From Pseudomonadota bacterium (GTDB lineage: Bacteria > Pseudomonadota > Gammaproteobacteria > Burkholderiales > Thiobacillaceae), in the NCBI GenBank assembly GCA_021847835.1, contig JAJZPR010000007.1, forward strand, positions 44,197 to 108,196: a stretch of 64,000 nucleotides of DNA. The letters run 5' to 3'. Both the position numbers and the translations under genes were made by a program. Positions 10,685 to 22,197 of the stretch are shown piece after piece (the stretch's first letter is position 1; each line of letters begins with the position of its first letter). Under the pieces are notes generated by a model. The model saw only the letters and a program-made list of their open reading frames with translations. It had not been told where the DNA came from and did no database searches.

Positions 10685-12058
10685 TCAGGCCCGGCGCCAG
10701 GTCGTGCCCTGGGGGCCGTCTTCGAGAATCACGCCGGCCGCCTTCAGCTCGTCACGGATGCGGTCGGCCTCGGCGAAGTTGCGCGCCTTCTTGGCGGCAG
10801 AGCGTGCCGCGATCAGGGCATCGATTTCCGCATCCGGCAGCCCGCCGGCCTCGCCGACAGGCCGCTTGAGGAAGGCTTCCGGCTCCGCCTGCAGCAGTCC
10901 CAGCACGCCGCCCAGCGCCCTGAGCATGCCCGAAAGCCGGGGATCGTGCGCACGGTTGGCTTCGCTGGCCAGCTCGAACAGCACCGCCACCGCTTCGGGC
11001 GTGCCGAAATCCTCGTCCATCGCTTCCTTGAAGCGCGCCGCCCAGGGATCATTCCAGTCGGGCTCGATATCGGCCGGCGGCACGTTCTTCAGCGTCGTGT
11101 AGAGCCGGGTCAGCGCACCCCTGGCGTCCTCCAGGTGTGCGTCGGAATAGTTGAGCGGGCTGCGGTAATGCGCGCGCATGATGAAGAAGCGCACCACCTC
11201 GGCATCGAACTTGTCCAGCACTTCGCGGATAGTGAAGAAGTTGCCCAGGCTCTTGGACATCTTCTCGTTGTCCACGCGCACGAAGCCGTTGTGCAGCCAG
11301 TAGTTGACGAACTTGCAGCCGTGCGCGCCCTCGCTTTGGGCGATTTCGTTCTCGTGGTGGGGAAACTGCAAATCCTGGCCGCCGCCGTGGATGTCGAAGT
11401 GGCGGCCGAGCAGCTTGCCGCTCATGGCCGAGCATTCGATGTGCCAGCCTGGCCGCCCCGGCCCCCAGGGGCTTTCCCAGGCGGGCTCGCCCGGCTTGGC
11501 CGCCTTCCACAGCACGAAATCCATGGGGTCGCGCTTGTTGGGATCCACTTCCACGCGTTCGCCCGCGCGCAGGTCGTCGAGCGACTTGCCGGACAGCTGA
11601 CCGTAGTGCCCGAATCCGCGCACGCTGTAGTACACATCGCCGTTGGCGGCGCGGTAGGCGAGGCCGCGCTCCTCCAGGGTCCGGATCATGGCCAGCATCT
11701 CGGCGACGTATTCGGTCGCGCGCGGCTCGGCATCCGGCCGCAGCACGCCGAGCCTGGCCTCGTCCTCGTGCATGGCGGCGATGAAGCGATTGGTGAGTTC
11801 GGCCGTGGTTTCGCCGTTTTCATTTGCGCGCTTGATGATCTTGTCGTCGATGTCCGTGATGTTGCGCACGTAGGCCAGGCGGTAGCCGGAGGCGCGCAGC
11901 CACCTCGCCACCATGTCGAACACCACGAAGACGCGGGCATGGCCCAGGTGGCAGTAGTCGTATACCGTCATCCCGCATACATACATGCGGACCTGGCCGG
12001 GCTGGATGGGGACGAAGTTCTCTAGACTGCGGCTTAGGGAGTTGTACAGCTTGAGCAT
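10685..12058 (-). CDS. cysS: Cysteinyl-tRNA synthetase
   Basis: This 457-residue class I synthetase charges tRNA-Cys. The HIGH-type motif is CHLGHAR (about residues 31-37), and the KMSKS motif EKMSKSLGN lies near residue 265. A zinc-site CSAMSG and [10 protein letters not shown] follow the usual order. I chose MLKLYNSL at 12058; the open frame extends 13 more codons without support. It is transcribed divergently from the TPR gene. Confidence 0.97.
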   Translation of the reverse strand: MLKLYNSLSRSLENFVPIQPGQVRMYVCGMTVYDYCHLGHARVFVVFDMVARWLRASGYRLAYVRNITDIDDKIIKRANENGETTAELTNRFIAAMHEDEARLGVLRPDAEPRATEYVAEMLAMIRTLEERGLAYRAANGDVYYSVRGFGHYGQLSGKSLDDLRAGERVEVDPNKRDPMDFVLWKAAKPGEPAWESPWGPGRPGWHIECSAMSGKLLGRHFDIHGGGQDLQFPHHENEIAQSEGAHGCKFVNYWLHNGFVRVDNEKMSKSLGNFFTIREVLDKFDAEVVRFFIMRAHYRSPLNYSDAHLEDARGALTRLYTTLKNVPPADIEPDWNDPWAARFKEAMDEDFGTPEAVAVLFELASEANRAHDPRLSGMLRALGGVLGLLQAEPEAFLKRPVGEAGGLPDAEIDALIAARSAAKKARNFAEADRIRDELKAAGVILEDGPQGTTWRRA

Positions 12059-12155
12059 GGGGAAAAGGATGGATTGGCAGCGCTGGTGGCAAACCACCCA
12101 CGGATACGGGGGAGTTGTTAGAATTCGGGCTTACAAACCGCTTCGAGTTTATCAC

Positions 12156-12713
12156 ATGCCCAGTCTGCCAAGTTTCGCGCGCCTGCTGGCCCTCGTGCTC
12201 AGCCTGTCATTCCCGGTCGGGAGCAAGGCGGACGAGGTCCAGGACATCAACCAGCTTTTCCGCACGGGCGACCTGACCACGGCGCTGGCGCGCGCCGATA
12301 AATTCCTGGCCCGAAACCCAAATAATGCGCAGGCGCGTTTCCTGAAAGGCCTGATTCTGACCGATCTGGGCAAGTCCGCCGAGGCCATTCAGGTGTTTAC
12401 CGCCCTCACCGAGAATTACCCCGAACTGCCCGAGCCCTACAACAACCTGGCCGTGCTGCATGCTGCGGAGGGCAGGTACGATGCTGCGAAAAACGCCCTG
12501 GAAATGGCGATCCGCGCCCATCCGGGCTACGCCACCGCGCACGAGAACCTGGGCGACCTGTATGTCAGGATGGCCGCGCAGGCCTACGCCAAGGCCCTGC
12601 AGGCCGACGGCAGCAACCAGACGGCCAAGGCCAAGCTCGCGCTCATCAGGGAACTGGTGTCCGGCAACAAGCCAGCCGCGCCCGCTGCCGAACCGGCGGG
12701 CGCAAATCCCTGA
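12156..12713 (+). CDS. Periplasmic tetratricopeptide-repeat protein
   Basis: A 185-residue protein with a signal peptide ([16 protein letters not shown]) and two to three TPR-like helix pairs between residues 35 and 160, e.g. [21 protein letters not shown] and [20 protein letters not shown]. The open frame runs upstream over the cysS start region, so ATG 12156 at the signal peptide is the sensible start. It lies 37 bp before the cyclophilin gene. The likely role is protein-protein scaffolding in the periplasm. Confidence 0.8.
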   Translation: MPSLPSFARLLALVLSLSFPVGSKADEVQDINQLFRTGDLTTALARADKFLARNPNNAQARFLKGLILTDLGKSAEAIQVFTALTENYPELPEPYNNLAVLHAAEGRYDAAKNALEMAIRAHPGYATAHENLGDLYVRMAAQAYAKALQADGSNQTAKAKLALIRELVSGNKPAAPAAEPAGANP

Positions 12714-12750
12714 GACCGTCTTAAAACCACCCCGAAAAGGAAGCAATCAC

Positions 12751-13242
12751 ATGGTCAAACTCCACACCTCGAAAGGGGACATCACGCTTGAACTGGATGC
12801 CGAGAAGGCGCCGATCACCACGGAAAACTTTCTCCAATACGTGCGCGACGGCTTCTACGACGGCACCATCTTCCACCGTGTCATCGACGGCTTCATGATC
12901 CAGGGCGGCGGCTTCGAGCCCGGCATGTCGCAGAAGCCCACGCGCGCGCCGATCGGGAACGAGGCCGCCAACGGCCTGAAGAACGAGGCCTACACCATCG
13001 CCATGGCGCGCACCTCCGTCCCCGATTCGGCCACCGCCCAATTCTTCATCAACGTGGCCGACAACAGCTTTCTCAACCACACCGCGCCCACCCCGCAAGG
13101 CTACGGCTATGCCGTGTTCGGCAAGGTGGTCGAAGGCAGGGAAGTGGTGGACGCCATCAGGAAAACCCGCACCGGCAGCCGTGCCGGCCACCAGGACGTG
13201 CCGGTGGAGGACATTGTCATCACCAAGGCGGAAATTGTCTGA
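12751..13242 (+). CDS. ppiB: Peptidyl-prolyl cis-trans isomerase, cyclophilin type
   Basis: The 163-residue cyclophilin has the catalytic [13 protein letters not shown] stretch and the conserved TAQFFIN and [11 protein letters not shown] motifs. It lacks a signal peptide, so it is the cytosolic PpiB type. The AAGGA at 12738-12742 is a good ribosome binding site for the ATG at 12751. The lpxH gene follows after 58 bp; cysS-ppiB-lpxH neighbourhoods are common in Proteobacteria. Confidence 0.95.
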   Translation: MVKLHTSKGDITLELDAEKAPITTENFLQYVRDGFYDGTIFHRVIDGFMIQGGGFEPGMSQKPTRAPIGNEAANGLKNEAYTIAMARTSVPDSATAQFFINVADNSFLNHTAPTPQGYGYAVFGKVVEGREVVDAIRKTRTGSRAGHQDVPVEDIVITKAEIV

Positions 13243-13300
13243 CCTGGCGCCATGAATCCACTGCGGCTGAATGCGGGAGCGCGCGACGATTTCTGACGCC

Positions 13301-14068
13301 ATGTCTTCCACTAACCGCACGCTGTTCATCGCCGACCTGCACCTGGCCGAAGCGCGCCCGCTGGCCAGCGGGCGCTTTTTTCATTTCCTGGAAGACATTG
13401 CCGCGGGCGCCGATGCGCTTTACATCCTCGGCGACTTGTTCGAATACTGGGTCGGCGACGACGATGTCGATGCGCCGATCGCCCGCCAGGCCGCGGAAAG
13501 AATCCACGCCCTGACGGCAGCCGGCACGCCGGTCCATTTCATGCACGGCAACCGCGATTTCCTGCTGGCGCGGCGCTATGCCGGTTCGTGCGGGATGACG
13601 CTGCTGGACGATCCCGTCGTCGTCGATCTGTATGGCGTCCCCACCCTGCTCACGCATGGCGACACCCTGTGCACCGATGACCGCAGCTACCAGCGCTTCA
13701 GGAAATTCGCCAGGCTGCCGCTGGTGCGCGGCAGCCTGCTCGCGCTCCCGCTCGGCCTGCGCCACGCCCTGGCCAAATCCGCGCGCGCGGGCAGCGAACG
13801 CGCCAAGACGGGGAAATCCTGCGAGATCATGGACGTGAATGCGGATGCGGTTGCCGATGCCTTTCGGCGGTCGGGCGCACTGCGCATGATCCATGGCCAC
13901 ACCCACCGGCCCGCCCGGCATCTTGCAACGATAGATGGCAAGCCCGCGGAACGCTGGGTTTTGCCGGACTGGTACGGCGAAGGCGGCTATCTCGCCTGCA
14001 CCGCTCAGGGCTGCGAACTGCTGCCCGCCCCTTCTCCCTCGAAATCGGGAAGCGCAACCGATTCGTAG
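13301..14068 (+). CDS. lpxH: UDP-2,3-diacylglucosamine hydrolase
   Basis: LpxH cleaves UDP-2,3-diacylglucosamine to lipid X in lipid A synthesis at the inner membrane. The 255-residue protein has the calcineurin-like metal motifs ADLHL, GDLFEYWVGDD, HGNRDF, THGD and HGHTHRPA. I chose ATG 13301 (MSSTNRTLF). Its last 64 bp overlap the 3' end of the convergent gene at 14005-14697, giving a slightly longer, Ser/Pro-rich tail. Confidence 0.95.
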   Translation: MSSTNRTLFIADLHLAEARPLASGRFFHFLEDIAAGADALYILGDLFEYWVGDDDVDAPIARQAAERIHALTAAGTPVHFMHGNRDFLLARRYAGSCGMTLLDDPVVVDLYGVPTLLTHGDTLCTDDRSYQRFRKFARLPLVRGSLLALPLGLRHALAKSARAGSERAKTGKSCEIMDVNADAVADAFRRSGALRMIHGHTHRPARHLATIDGKPAERWVLPDWYGEGGYLACTAQGCELLPAPSPSKSGSATDS

Positions 14069-14697
14069 TGCTTCGGCAACTCGAAAAGCCTGGGGTTCGG
14101 TTCGCGTTTTTTTCCGCTCACGTACTGCCTCGCGCGCCCGGCATAGTCCCGCTCCTCGATCGGCAGGCCCTGCGACAGCGCCAAGCCGGTCTGCCAGACA
14201 TGGTGCACCAGGTCGCAGTCCTGGCGCAGATCGGCAGGCGTGTTGCGATAGGTCGTCCACTGGGTGTAAGCCAGCGCAGCCTTGTATTCTGCCAGCGCGC
14301 GCGCGGCGTCGGGGAACAGCCTGGACGCGGCCACGGTCTCCGAGCAGAGCTTGCCGTCGGCCAGCACCTGCACGCGCACGGTTCCCGCGCGCACCGGCGT
14401 CACCCTTTTCTCCACCCGATAGGCAGGAGCGGGACTCTTGGGCAGCTTCTTGTCGCTGATGGCCATGAGCATTTTCTGCTCATGCACCACGTTCGATACC
14501 TTGCCGGTCTTGCGGTCGAGCAGTATGAAATCGCCGTCGTCGCGCCCTTCATCCATGCGCAGATAGCGCTCGGTCACCAGGATGCGCGTCTGGTAGGCGG
14601 GTGCGCCGTCCTCGCTGTCCAGGTAGCGCAACTCGATCATGCCTGCCGCCTGCGCGCCCATGCACGCCAGCAGGGCGAAAGCCGGAAGAATTTTCAT
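14005..14697 (-). CDS. Periplasmic protein of unknown function
   Basis: The 230-residue protein begins with a clean signal peptide (MKILPAFALLACMGAQAAG). The mature part starts with a beta-rich segment (MIELRYLDSEDGAPAYQTRILV), and two Cys residues lie further on (KLCSET, RQDCDLV). I do not recognise the family. Its start overlaps the metZ stop by 4 bp, so it is expressed from the metZ operon, and its 3' end overlaps lpxH tail-to-tail by 64 bp. The arrangement gives no clear functional clue. Confidence 0.7.
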   Translation of the reverse strand: MKILPAFALLACMGAQAAGMIELRYLDSEDGAPAYQTRILVTERYLRMDEGRDDGDFILLDRKTGKVSNVVHEQKMLMAISDKKLPKSPAPAYRVEKRVTPVRAGTVRVQVLADGKLCSETVAASRLFPDAARALAEYKAALAYTQWTTYRNTPADLRQDCDLVHHVWQTGLALSQGLPIEERDYAGRARQYVSGKKREPNPRLFELPKHYESVALPDFEGEGAGSSSQP

Positions 14698-15866
14698 GCT
14701 TCCAGCCCCCTCGCCAGATCGTTGCGGATGTCGCGCACCGATTCCAGTCCGACCGCCACGCGGATGAGACCGTCGCTGATGCCGGCGAACGCGCGCTGTT
14801 CCGCGGTCATGCGGCTGTGCGTGGTGGAAGCCGGGTGGGTGATGGTGGTCTTGGCGTCACCCAGGTTGGCGGTGATGGACAGCAGCCGGCAAGCGTCGAT
14901 CACGCGCCAGGCCGCCGCCTGGCCGCCCGCGACCTCGAAGGCCACGATGCCACCGCCGGTTTTCTGCTGGCGCATCGCCAGTGCGTGCTGGGGATGCGAG
15001 GGCAGGCCCGGATACCACACGCGTTCCACCTTCGGATGGCTTTCCAGCCAGGCCGCGAGTTCCAGCGCGTTCTTCGAGTGCGCCTCCATGCGCAAGCTGA
15101 GGGTTTCCAGGCCCTTGAGGATCACCCAGGCATTGAAGGCGGACAGCGTCGGCCCGGCGGTGCGCAGGAAGGTATACACGCCCTCCATCAATTCTTTCGA
15201 ACCCAGCACCGCGCCGCCCAGCACCCTGCCCTGCCCGTCCAGATACTTGGTGGCGGAATGGATGACGATGTCCGCGCCCAGATCCAGCGGGCGCTGCAAG
15301 GCAGGGGAACAGAAGCAGTTGTCCACCGCGAGCCGGGCGCCGGCCTGTCTGGCGATGGCCGCGAGCGCCGCGATGTCGCTCACTTCGGTCAGCGGGTTGG
15401 AGGGCGACTCGACGAAGAACAGTTTGGTGTTGGGCTTCACCGCCCGCTTCCAGTCTTCCGGCTCGGTAGGCGAGACGTAGGTGGTCTCGATGCCGAAGCG
15501 CCCGAGGATGTTGGAAAACAGCTGCACCGTGGAGCCGAAGATCGAACGCGAGGCGACGATGTGCTCGCCCGCTTTCATCAGGCCCATGACCGTGGCCAGG
15601 ATCGCGGCCATGCCGGAGGAGAACGCCACGCAGCGCTCGGCGCCTTCCAGCGCCGCGAGCCGGGTTTCCAGCATGGTCACCGTGGGGTTGGTGAAGCGCG
15701 CGTAGATGTTGCCCGGCTCCTCGCCCTTGAAGCGGGCGGCGGCCTGGGCCGCGCTCTCGAACACGAAGCTGGAGGTGAGGAACAGGGCCTCGCTGTGTTC
15801 GTTGAACTGGCTGCGCAGCGTGCCGCTGCGTACCGCCAGGGTTTCCAGGTCGTATTCTTCAGTCAT
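14694..15866 (-). CDS. metZ: O-succinylhomoserine sulfhydrylase
   Basis: MetZ makes homocysteine directly from O-succinylhomoserine and sulfide. The 390-residue PLP enzyme has the Cys/Met-metabolism pattern YARFTNPTV, the cofactor Lys in HSATKYLDGQGR and FVESPSNPL. Of two adjacent ATGs (15872 and 15866), the second has GGAG six bases upstream. metZ downstream of cvpA-purF is a conserved proteobacterial order. A hairpin with a T-run sits just before the start (see 15881-15908). Confidence 0.93.
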   Translation of the reverse strand: MTEEYDLETLAVRSGTLRSQFNEHSEALFLTSSFVFESAAQAAARFKGEEPGNIYARFTNPTVTMLETRLAALEGAERCVAFSSGMAAILATVMGLMKAGEHIVASRSIFGSTVQLFSNILGRFGIETTYVSPTEPEDWKRAVKPNTKLFFVESPSNPLTEVSDIAALAAIARQAGARLAVDNCFCSPALQRPLDLGADIVIHSATKYLDGQGRVLGGAVLGSKELMEGVYTFLRTAGPTLSAFNAWVILKGLETLSLRMEAHSKNALELAAWLESHPKVERVWYPGLPSHPQHALAMRQQKTGGGIVAFEVAGGQAAAWRVIDACRLLSITANLGDAKTTITHPASTTHSRMTAEQRAFAGISDGLIRVAVGLESVRDIRNDLARGLEA

Positions 15867-15880
15867 CTCCATCTCCAAAC

Positions 15881-15908
15881 AAAAAACCCGTTCGCGCGGG
15901 AACGGGTT
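15881..15908 (-). terminator. Intrinsic terminator/attenuator-like hairpin in the metZ leader
   Basis: Read on the minus strand, a 9-bp stem AACCCGTTC/GAACGGGTT is followed at once by six T residues, the classical Rho-independent form. It lies about 15 bp upstream of the metZ start and 100 bp after the purF stop. It either ends the cvpA-purF transcript or attenuates read-through into metZ. Confidence 0.75.
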
Positions 15909-16009
15909 CACCACGCTTTAGCAGTATTTATTGGATGCGCCCTGCAAGCTGTGTTCAACTCGGCGCCGGATTCAGGCTGCCTGAAATTTAAGCCGTGCGC
16001 GGCGGCGAG

Positions 16010-17533
<1,524 letters not shown>

Positions 17534-17536
17534 GTT

Positions 17537-18031
17537 TCACCTGTTGAAATGAATGTGTTCGGCCACTTTGGCAGGCAGCAAAGGCACCGCCTCCATGGCC
17601 AGCATCTCCAGCACTCCGGAAGATAGCGCATTTTTCCAGAAACCGGTCTGCGGCATTGCGGTCAGGCCTGCGGCAAGCGTCAGTCCGACCAGAATCACCA
17701 CGCCGCGCAGCAGGCCAAAAAGCCCGCCCACCGCCCTGTCGGCGGCGCCCAGGCCGACCGCGCCCACTGCCCCTTTTATCAGGCGGCCGAACAGCATGAC
17801 GAAGATCATCACGATCAAAAAGATCACGGCAAAAGCAATGAAGTAGCGCATGCCCTCGCTATCCACGTCCAGGGGCAGCATGGGGGCCACGGCCGCCGCA
17901 CCCCATCTTGCCGCGAGCAAGGCCACGATCCAGGAAGCCAGCGAAAAAACCTCCGCGACCAGGCCGCGCATGAGGCTGAGAATGACGGAAGCCGCCAGAA
18001 CCAGGATGACAATCCAGTCGAGCACGGTCAT
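17537..18031 (-). CDS. cvpA: CvpA family membrane protein
   Basis: The 164-residue inner-membrane protein has four hydrophobic segments and the family N-terminus MTVLDWIVILVL. CvpA is needed for colicin V production and for envelope stress tolerance in other Proteobacteria; its molecular activity is not settled. It overlaps the SPOR-domain gene by 4 bp and precedes purF by 3 bp. Confidence 0.93.
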   Translation of the reverse strand: MTVLDWIVILVLAASVILSLMRGLVAEVFSLASWIVALLAARWGAAAVAPMLPLDVDSEGMRYFIAFAVIFLIVMIFVMLFGRLIKGAVGAVGLGAADRAVGGLFGLLRGVVILVGLTLAAGLTAMPQTGFWKNALSSGVLEMLAMEAVPLLPAKVAEHIHFNR

Positions 18032-18564
18032 TTCTCGACGACCTGGCCGGTGATGCCCGCGGCAGCCAGCCTGGCCGACAAGGCATCGGCCTCGGCCCGG
18101 TTCGTAAACGAGCCCACGCGCACGCGCGTGCTGCCGTCCACTTCGTCGGCATGGGGTTTGAGACCGAGCGCCGCAATGCGCGACTGAAGCCGCTCGGCAT
18201 TGACCTTGTCGGCGAACACGCCGACCTGCACGGCATAGACAGCGGAAGCCTGGGTGGGCGCGGCAAGCTTGGCGGGAGGAGGGGCCGGCCTGGCGGCCAC
18301 AGCAGGCGCGGGAGCGGTCGCGGCAGACTGCGGCGGCTCGACCACGCTGTTCGCGGGCGGCGGCGCATATTCGACGGTGTTTTGCGGCGGCTGTTGATCG
18401 ATCGCCGGCGGCGGCATGCGCACTTCCAGCGGGCCGGCCGGAGGCGGCTCGTCCTCCAGCACCAGCGGCAGGATGACCACCGCGGCGATCGTGAGCGCGA
18501 CCGCGCCGATCAGCCGGCGGCGCGCGCGGCGCTTGTGGTCGTCGTCAACAAGGGGTGGCGGCAT
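18028..18564 (-). CDS. dedD: SPOR-domain protein (DedD-like)
   Basis: The 178-residue protein has a short cytoplasmic basic segment (DDHKRRARRR), one transmembrane helix (about residues 16-33), a Pro/Ala-rich linker and a C-terminal SPOR domain (YAVQVGVFADKVNAERL through RVRVGSFTNRAEADAL). SPOR domains bind denuded septal peptidoglycan. The ATG at 18564 gives the normal DedD architecture; upstream codons belong to folC, which it overlaps by 20 bp. The order folC-dedD-cvpA-purF is conserved. Confidence 0.88.
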   Translation of the reverse strand: MPPPLVDDDHKRRARRRLIGAVALTIAAVVILPLVLEDEPPPAGPLEVRMPPPAIDQQPPQNTVEYAPPPANSVVEPPQSAATAPAPAVAARPAPPPAKLAAPTQASAVYAVQVGVFADKVNAERLQSRIAALGLKPHADEVDGSTRVRVGSFTNRAEADALSARLAAAGITGQVVEK

Positions 18565-19825
18565 GATTGGGAACTGCGGCAATGAGCACTGCGGCAACTG
18601 TATAAAACGACCCGAAGACGGTAATTCTATCACCTTCGCCGGCCTGAAGTTTCGCCGCTTGAAAGGCGGAAAGCGGATCGTCGAAAGCCTCGACCGGCCC
18701 CGCAACCCGGGAACGGACGCGCTCCGCCAGCCCGGCCCCCGCCTGCCCGCGCTCGCCCGCCAGGCCGGCGACGAACCAGGCATCGAAACAGTTCTTCAAA
18801 GGCTCTATGACGCCGTCCGCGTCCTTGTCGGCCAGCAGGGCAAATACCGCAAGATTTTTACCCCTGGCCGGGCAGGTGCGCAGGTTGTCCGCCAGGGCGC
18901 GGGCCGACTGCGGGTTGTGCGCGACGTCCAGCACGATCTCCACAGCACCGGCGATGCGCTGGAAACGGCCAGGCAAACGAACATTTTCCAGCCCGGCATG
19001 GATCGCAGCCAGCGAAACCGGAAGCGTTTCGGACAATGCGGACAGCCCCGCCAGGGTGGACGCGGCATTGGCCAGCTGGTACGCGCCGGCCAGCGCCGGC
19101 AAGGGCAAATCCGCCAGCTCGATCTCGCCCATGCGGAAATGCCAGGCACCGCCGGACAGGACAAAACTGAAGTCGCCGCCCGCGCGCAACAAGCTTGCAT
19201 CGATGGCGTGCGCATGATCGAGCAGGCTTTGCGGCGGGTCCGCATCGCCGCAGATCGCCGGCTTGCCGGCGCGGAAGATGCCGGCCTTCTCGAAGCCGAT
19301 GGCTTCGCGGGTATCGCCCAGCCAGGCCTGATGGTCGAGGTCGACGGTGGTCACGATGGAAACCGCGGGCTCGAACACATTGACGGCATCGAGCCGTCCG
19401 CCCAGCCCCACTTCCAGGATCGCCACCTCGACGCCGGCCCGGACGAACTGCCACATCGCGGCCAGCGTGCCATGCTCGAAATAGGTGAGCGAAACCTCGC
19501 CGCGCGCGGCCTCCACCGCCCCCAGCCCGGCCACGATTTCCGCGTCGGATGTTGCTTCGCCGTCGATGCGCACGCGCTCGTTGTAGCGCAAGAGATGCGG
19601 CGAGGTATAAAGCCCCGTCCTGTACCCCTGCGCGCGCAGGATGGCTTCGAGGTAGGCGCAGGCGGAACCCTTGCCGTTGGTGCCGCCGACGAGAATGACG
19701 GGGAAGGCCGGGCTGAGGCCCATGGCGTCGCGCACGCGCGCCACGCGCGCCAGCCCAAGCTCGATCGCGGACGGGTGCGCCCGCTCCAGCCGTGCCAGCC
19801 AGGATTTCAGACTTGAACTAACCAC
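18545..19825 (-). CDS. folC: Folylpolyglutamate/dihydrofolate synthase
   Basis: FolC adds glutamate to dihydropteroate and to folates. The protein has the ATP-binding P-loop GGTNGKGSACAYLE, the SPHLLRYNERVRI motif and DVAHNPQSARALA in the C-terminal ligase domain. I chose the GTG at 19825 (VSSSLKSWLARL), giving 426 residues, the family length. The upstream open frame enters an inverted-repeat element (19820-19967), so the start codon itself lies within that repeat. Confidence 0.9.
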   Translation of the reverse strand: MVSSSLKSWLARLERAHPSAIELGLARVARVRDAMGLSPAFPVILVGGTNGKGSACAYLEAILRAQGYRTGLYTSPHLLRYNERVRIDGEATSDAEIVAGLGAVEAARGEVSLTYFEHGTLAAMWQFVRAGVEVAILEVGLGGRLDAVNVFEPAVSIVTTVDLDHQAWLGDTREAIGFEKAGIFRAGKPAICGDADPPQSLLDHAHAIDASLLRAGGDFSFVLSGGAWHFRMGEIELADLPLPALAGAYQLANAASTLAGLSALSETLPVSLAAIHAGLENVRLPGRFQRIAGAVEIVLDVAHNPQSARALADNLRTCPARGKNLAVFALLADKDADGVIEPLKNCFDAWFVAGLAGERGQAGAGLAERVRSRVAGPVEAFDDPLSAFQAAKLQAGEGDRITVFGSFYTVAAVLIAAVPNHAATPC

Positions 19826-19967
19826 AGAGACACAGAGGCGCAGAGGAAGACCCCACCGATAGCGGGAAGGCGGGCAGTAAGCATCATGCTGTCTGACCCG
19901 ATTTAACAACCACAGTCTGATTTAACCGAAACACGGTTTTTCTCTGTGTCTCCGTGCCTCCGTGGTT
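19820..19967. repeat. Short element with imperfect terminal inverted repeats between accD and folC
   Basis: The left end reads aaccacagagacacagag and the right end, on the other strand, reads aaccacggaggcacggag, with about 20 of 26 bases matching across the full arms. The 96-bp interior has no open frame of note. Elements with ACCACAGAGACACAGAG ends are scattered in many bacterial genomes. The left arm supplies the apparent folC start codon. Confidence 0.6.
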
Positions 19968-19973
19968 CATGCC

Positions 19974-20840
<867 letters not shown>

Positions 20841-20852
20841 GGTTTTCTCCGT

Positions 20853-21662
20853 TTATTTTCTGGTGGCGGCATCCACGCCGCGGCGCAGATCTTCCACCAG
20901 GTATTTGACGCGGTTCACCACTTCGTTTTCCGGGGCGTTCTCGATCTCGCCCACGATGCGGCTGCCCACCACCACGGCGTCGGCGATGCGCGCAATCGCC
21001 TCGGCCGTCTGCGCGTCGCGGATGCCGAAACCGACACCGACCGGCAACGCGCAATGACGGCGGATCATGGCAAGCTTCTTCGCCACTTCCTCCGTGTCCA
21101 GATTGGCCGCGCCCGTCACGCCCTTGAGCGAAACGTAGTAGACGAAGCCGCCGGCCGCCTTCGCCACCTCTTCCACGCGCGATTCAGGCGTGGTGGGCGA
21201 CAGCAGGAAAATGGGATCGAGCCCGTGCGACTTGAACACGTCCGCGACGCCGTGCGATTCCTCGGGCGGAATGTCCACCGTCAATACGCCGTCCACCCCG
21301 GCTTCCTTCGCGGCCTTGGCAAAAGTTTCATAGCCCATGCGCTCCACCGGGTTGGCATAACCCATCAGCACCACCGGCGTCTCGGAGTTGGCCTTGCGGA
21401 ACTCCGCCACCATGGCAAGCACGTCCTTCAGCCCCACCTTGTTGGCCAGGGCGCGTTCGGAGGCGCGCTGGATCACCGGGCCGTCCGCCATCGGATCGGA
21501 AAATGGCACCCCCAGTTCGATGATGTCCGCCCCCGCTTCCACCAGTGCATGCATCAACGGCACGGTGAGACCGCGGCCAGGATCGCCTGCGGTGATGAAG
21601 GGGATCAGGGCTTTCCTGCCTTCGGTTTTGATCCTGTCGAAGGTGCTGCTAATGCGTGTCAT
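20853..21662 (-). CDS. trpA: Tryptophan synthase alpha subunit
   Basis: TrpA cleaves indole-3-glycerol phosphate and passes indole to TrpB. The 269-residue TIM barrel has the catalytic Glu in [18 protein letters not shown] and the later phosphate-binding VGVGFGI and VVGSRIV motifs. In most relatives trpB lies directly upstream and overlaps trpA. Here 830 bp holding three small genes separate the two. Confidence 0.97.
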   Translation of the reverse strand: MTRISSTFDRIKTEGRKALIPFITAGDPGRGLTVPLMHALVEAGADIIELGVPFSDPMADGPVIQRASERALANKVGLKDVLAMVAEFRKANSETPVVLMGYANPVERMGYETFAKAAKEAGVDGVLTVDIPPEESHGVADVFKSHGLDPIFLLSPTTPESRVEEVAKAAGGFVYYVSLKGVTGAANLDTEEVAKKLAMIRRHCALPVGVGFGIRDAQTAEAIARIADAVVVGSRIVGEIENAPENEVVNRVKYLVEDLRRGVDAATRK

Positions 21663-21688
21663 AAACTTGAGTTACTCAAAGTTGCAGG

Positions 21689-21718
21689 CTAGGAAATCCT
21701 GGCCACGGTGTTGGTGCC
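21689..21718 (-). repeat. Relic copy of the trpB 3' end next to trpA
   Basis: On the minus strand this 30-bp stretch reads as codons for GTNTVARIS followed by TAG. The real trpB ends [13 protein letters not shown]. Bases 21698-21709 are identical to 22516-22527, and 5 of the next 7 bases also match, in the same orientation. It looks like the old or duplicated end of trpB, now separated from the gene by the toxin-antitoxin cassette. Confidence 0.6.
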
Positions 21719-21719
21719 A

Positions 21720-21929
21720 TTACGCATACATCAACCGCCCGCGCGGCTCGGGAATCGGGTCGCCGAATTCGCGTGCGGTATCGATCCACAGGCGCATGGC
21801 TTCCTTGACATTAGCCAGCGCATCTTCCTGCGTATCACCATGCGCCATGCAGCCGGGCAATTCCGGCACTTCGGCGATAAACGCAGTGTCTTCTGTACTC
21901 CAATACAGAAGGATTGGGTGGCGATTCAT
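21720..21929 (-). CDS. hicB: HicB-family antitoxin-like protein
   Basis: The 69-residue protein matches the small HicB fold: YWSTEDTAFIAEVPELPGC followed by GDTQEDALANVKEAMRLWID. HicB proteins neutralise the mRNA interferase HicA, but no HicA gene is adjacent; the C-terminal DNA-binding extension of larger HicB proteins is also missing. It is 16 bp downstream of the BrnT-partner gene, so it appears to belong to the same small cassette. It could act as a solitary regulator or as a leftover. Confidence 0.8.
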   Translation of the reverse strand: MNRHPILLYWSTEDTAFIAEVPELPGCMAHGDTQEDALANVKEAMRLWIDTAREFGDPIPEPRGRLMYA

Positions 21930-21945
21930 TGCAATATCCGCGCTA

Positions 21946-22197
21946 TCAGGCTGTGGACCGCTTGCGGGGCGTCCGCTTTGGTCGCGATGTGATGCGCGCG
22001 GTCTGCTCGGTCAACGCCAGCAAGCCCAGCAAGGCCTCATTCACCGCCTCGGTTGTCGGAAATGCCTTGGCAACCTTGTCATTCAACAAAACGAGGTTGG
22101 TACCTTTGGCATAGCGTTCGAAATATTTTCCGCGCACGCCTTTGCCCAAATCCTTGCGTTTGTATTCGGCGCGCATTTCGTCTTTAGCCTTGCCCAT
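21946..22197 (-). CDS. Antitoxin-like partner of BrnT
   Basis: The 83-residue basic protein reads MGKAKDEMRAEYKRKDLG followed by KYFERYAKGTNLVLL and FPTTEAVNEALLGLL, a pattern typical of small proteins encoded next to DUF497/BrnT toxins. The ATG at 22197 has GAGG five bases upstream; an alternative ATG at 22212 would add five residues. It overlaps the end of brnT by 14 bp, implying translational coupling. The function as antitoxin is inferred from this pairing. Confidence 0.7.
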   Translation of the reverse strand: MGKAKDEMRAEYKRKDLGKGVRGKYFERYAKGTNLVLLNDKVAKAFPTTEAVNEALLGLLALTEQTARITSRPKRTPRKRSTA

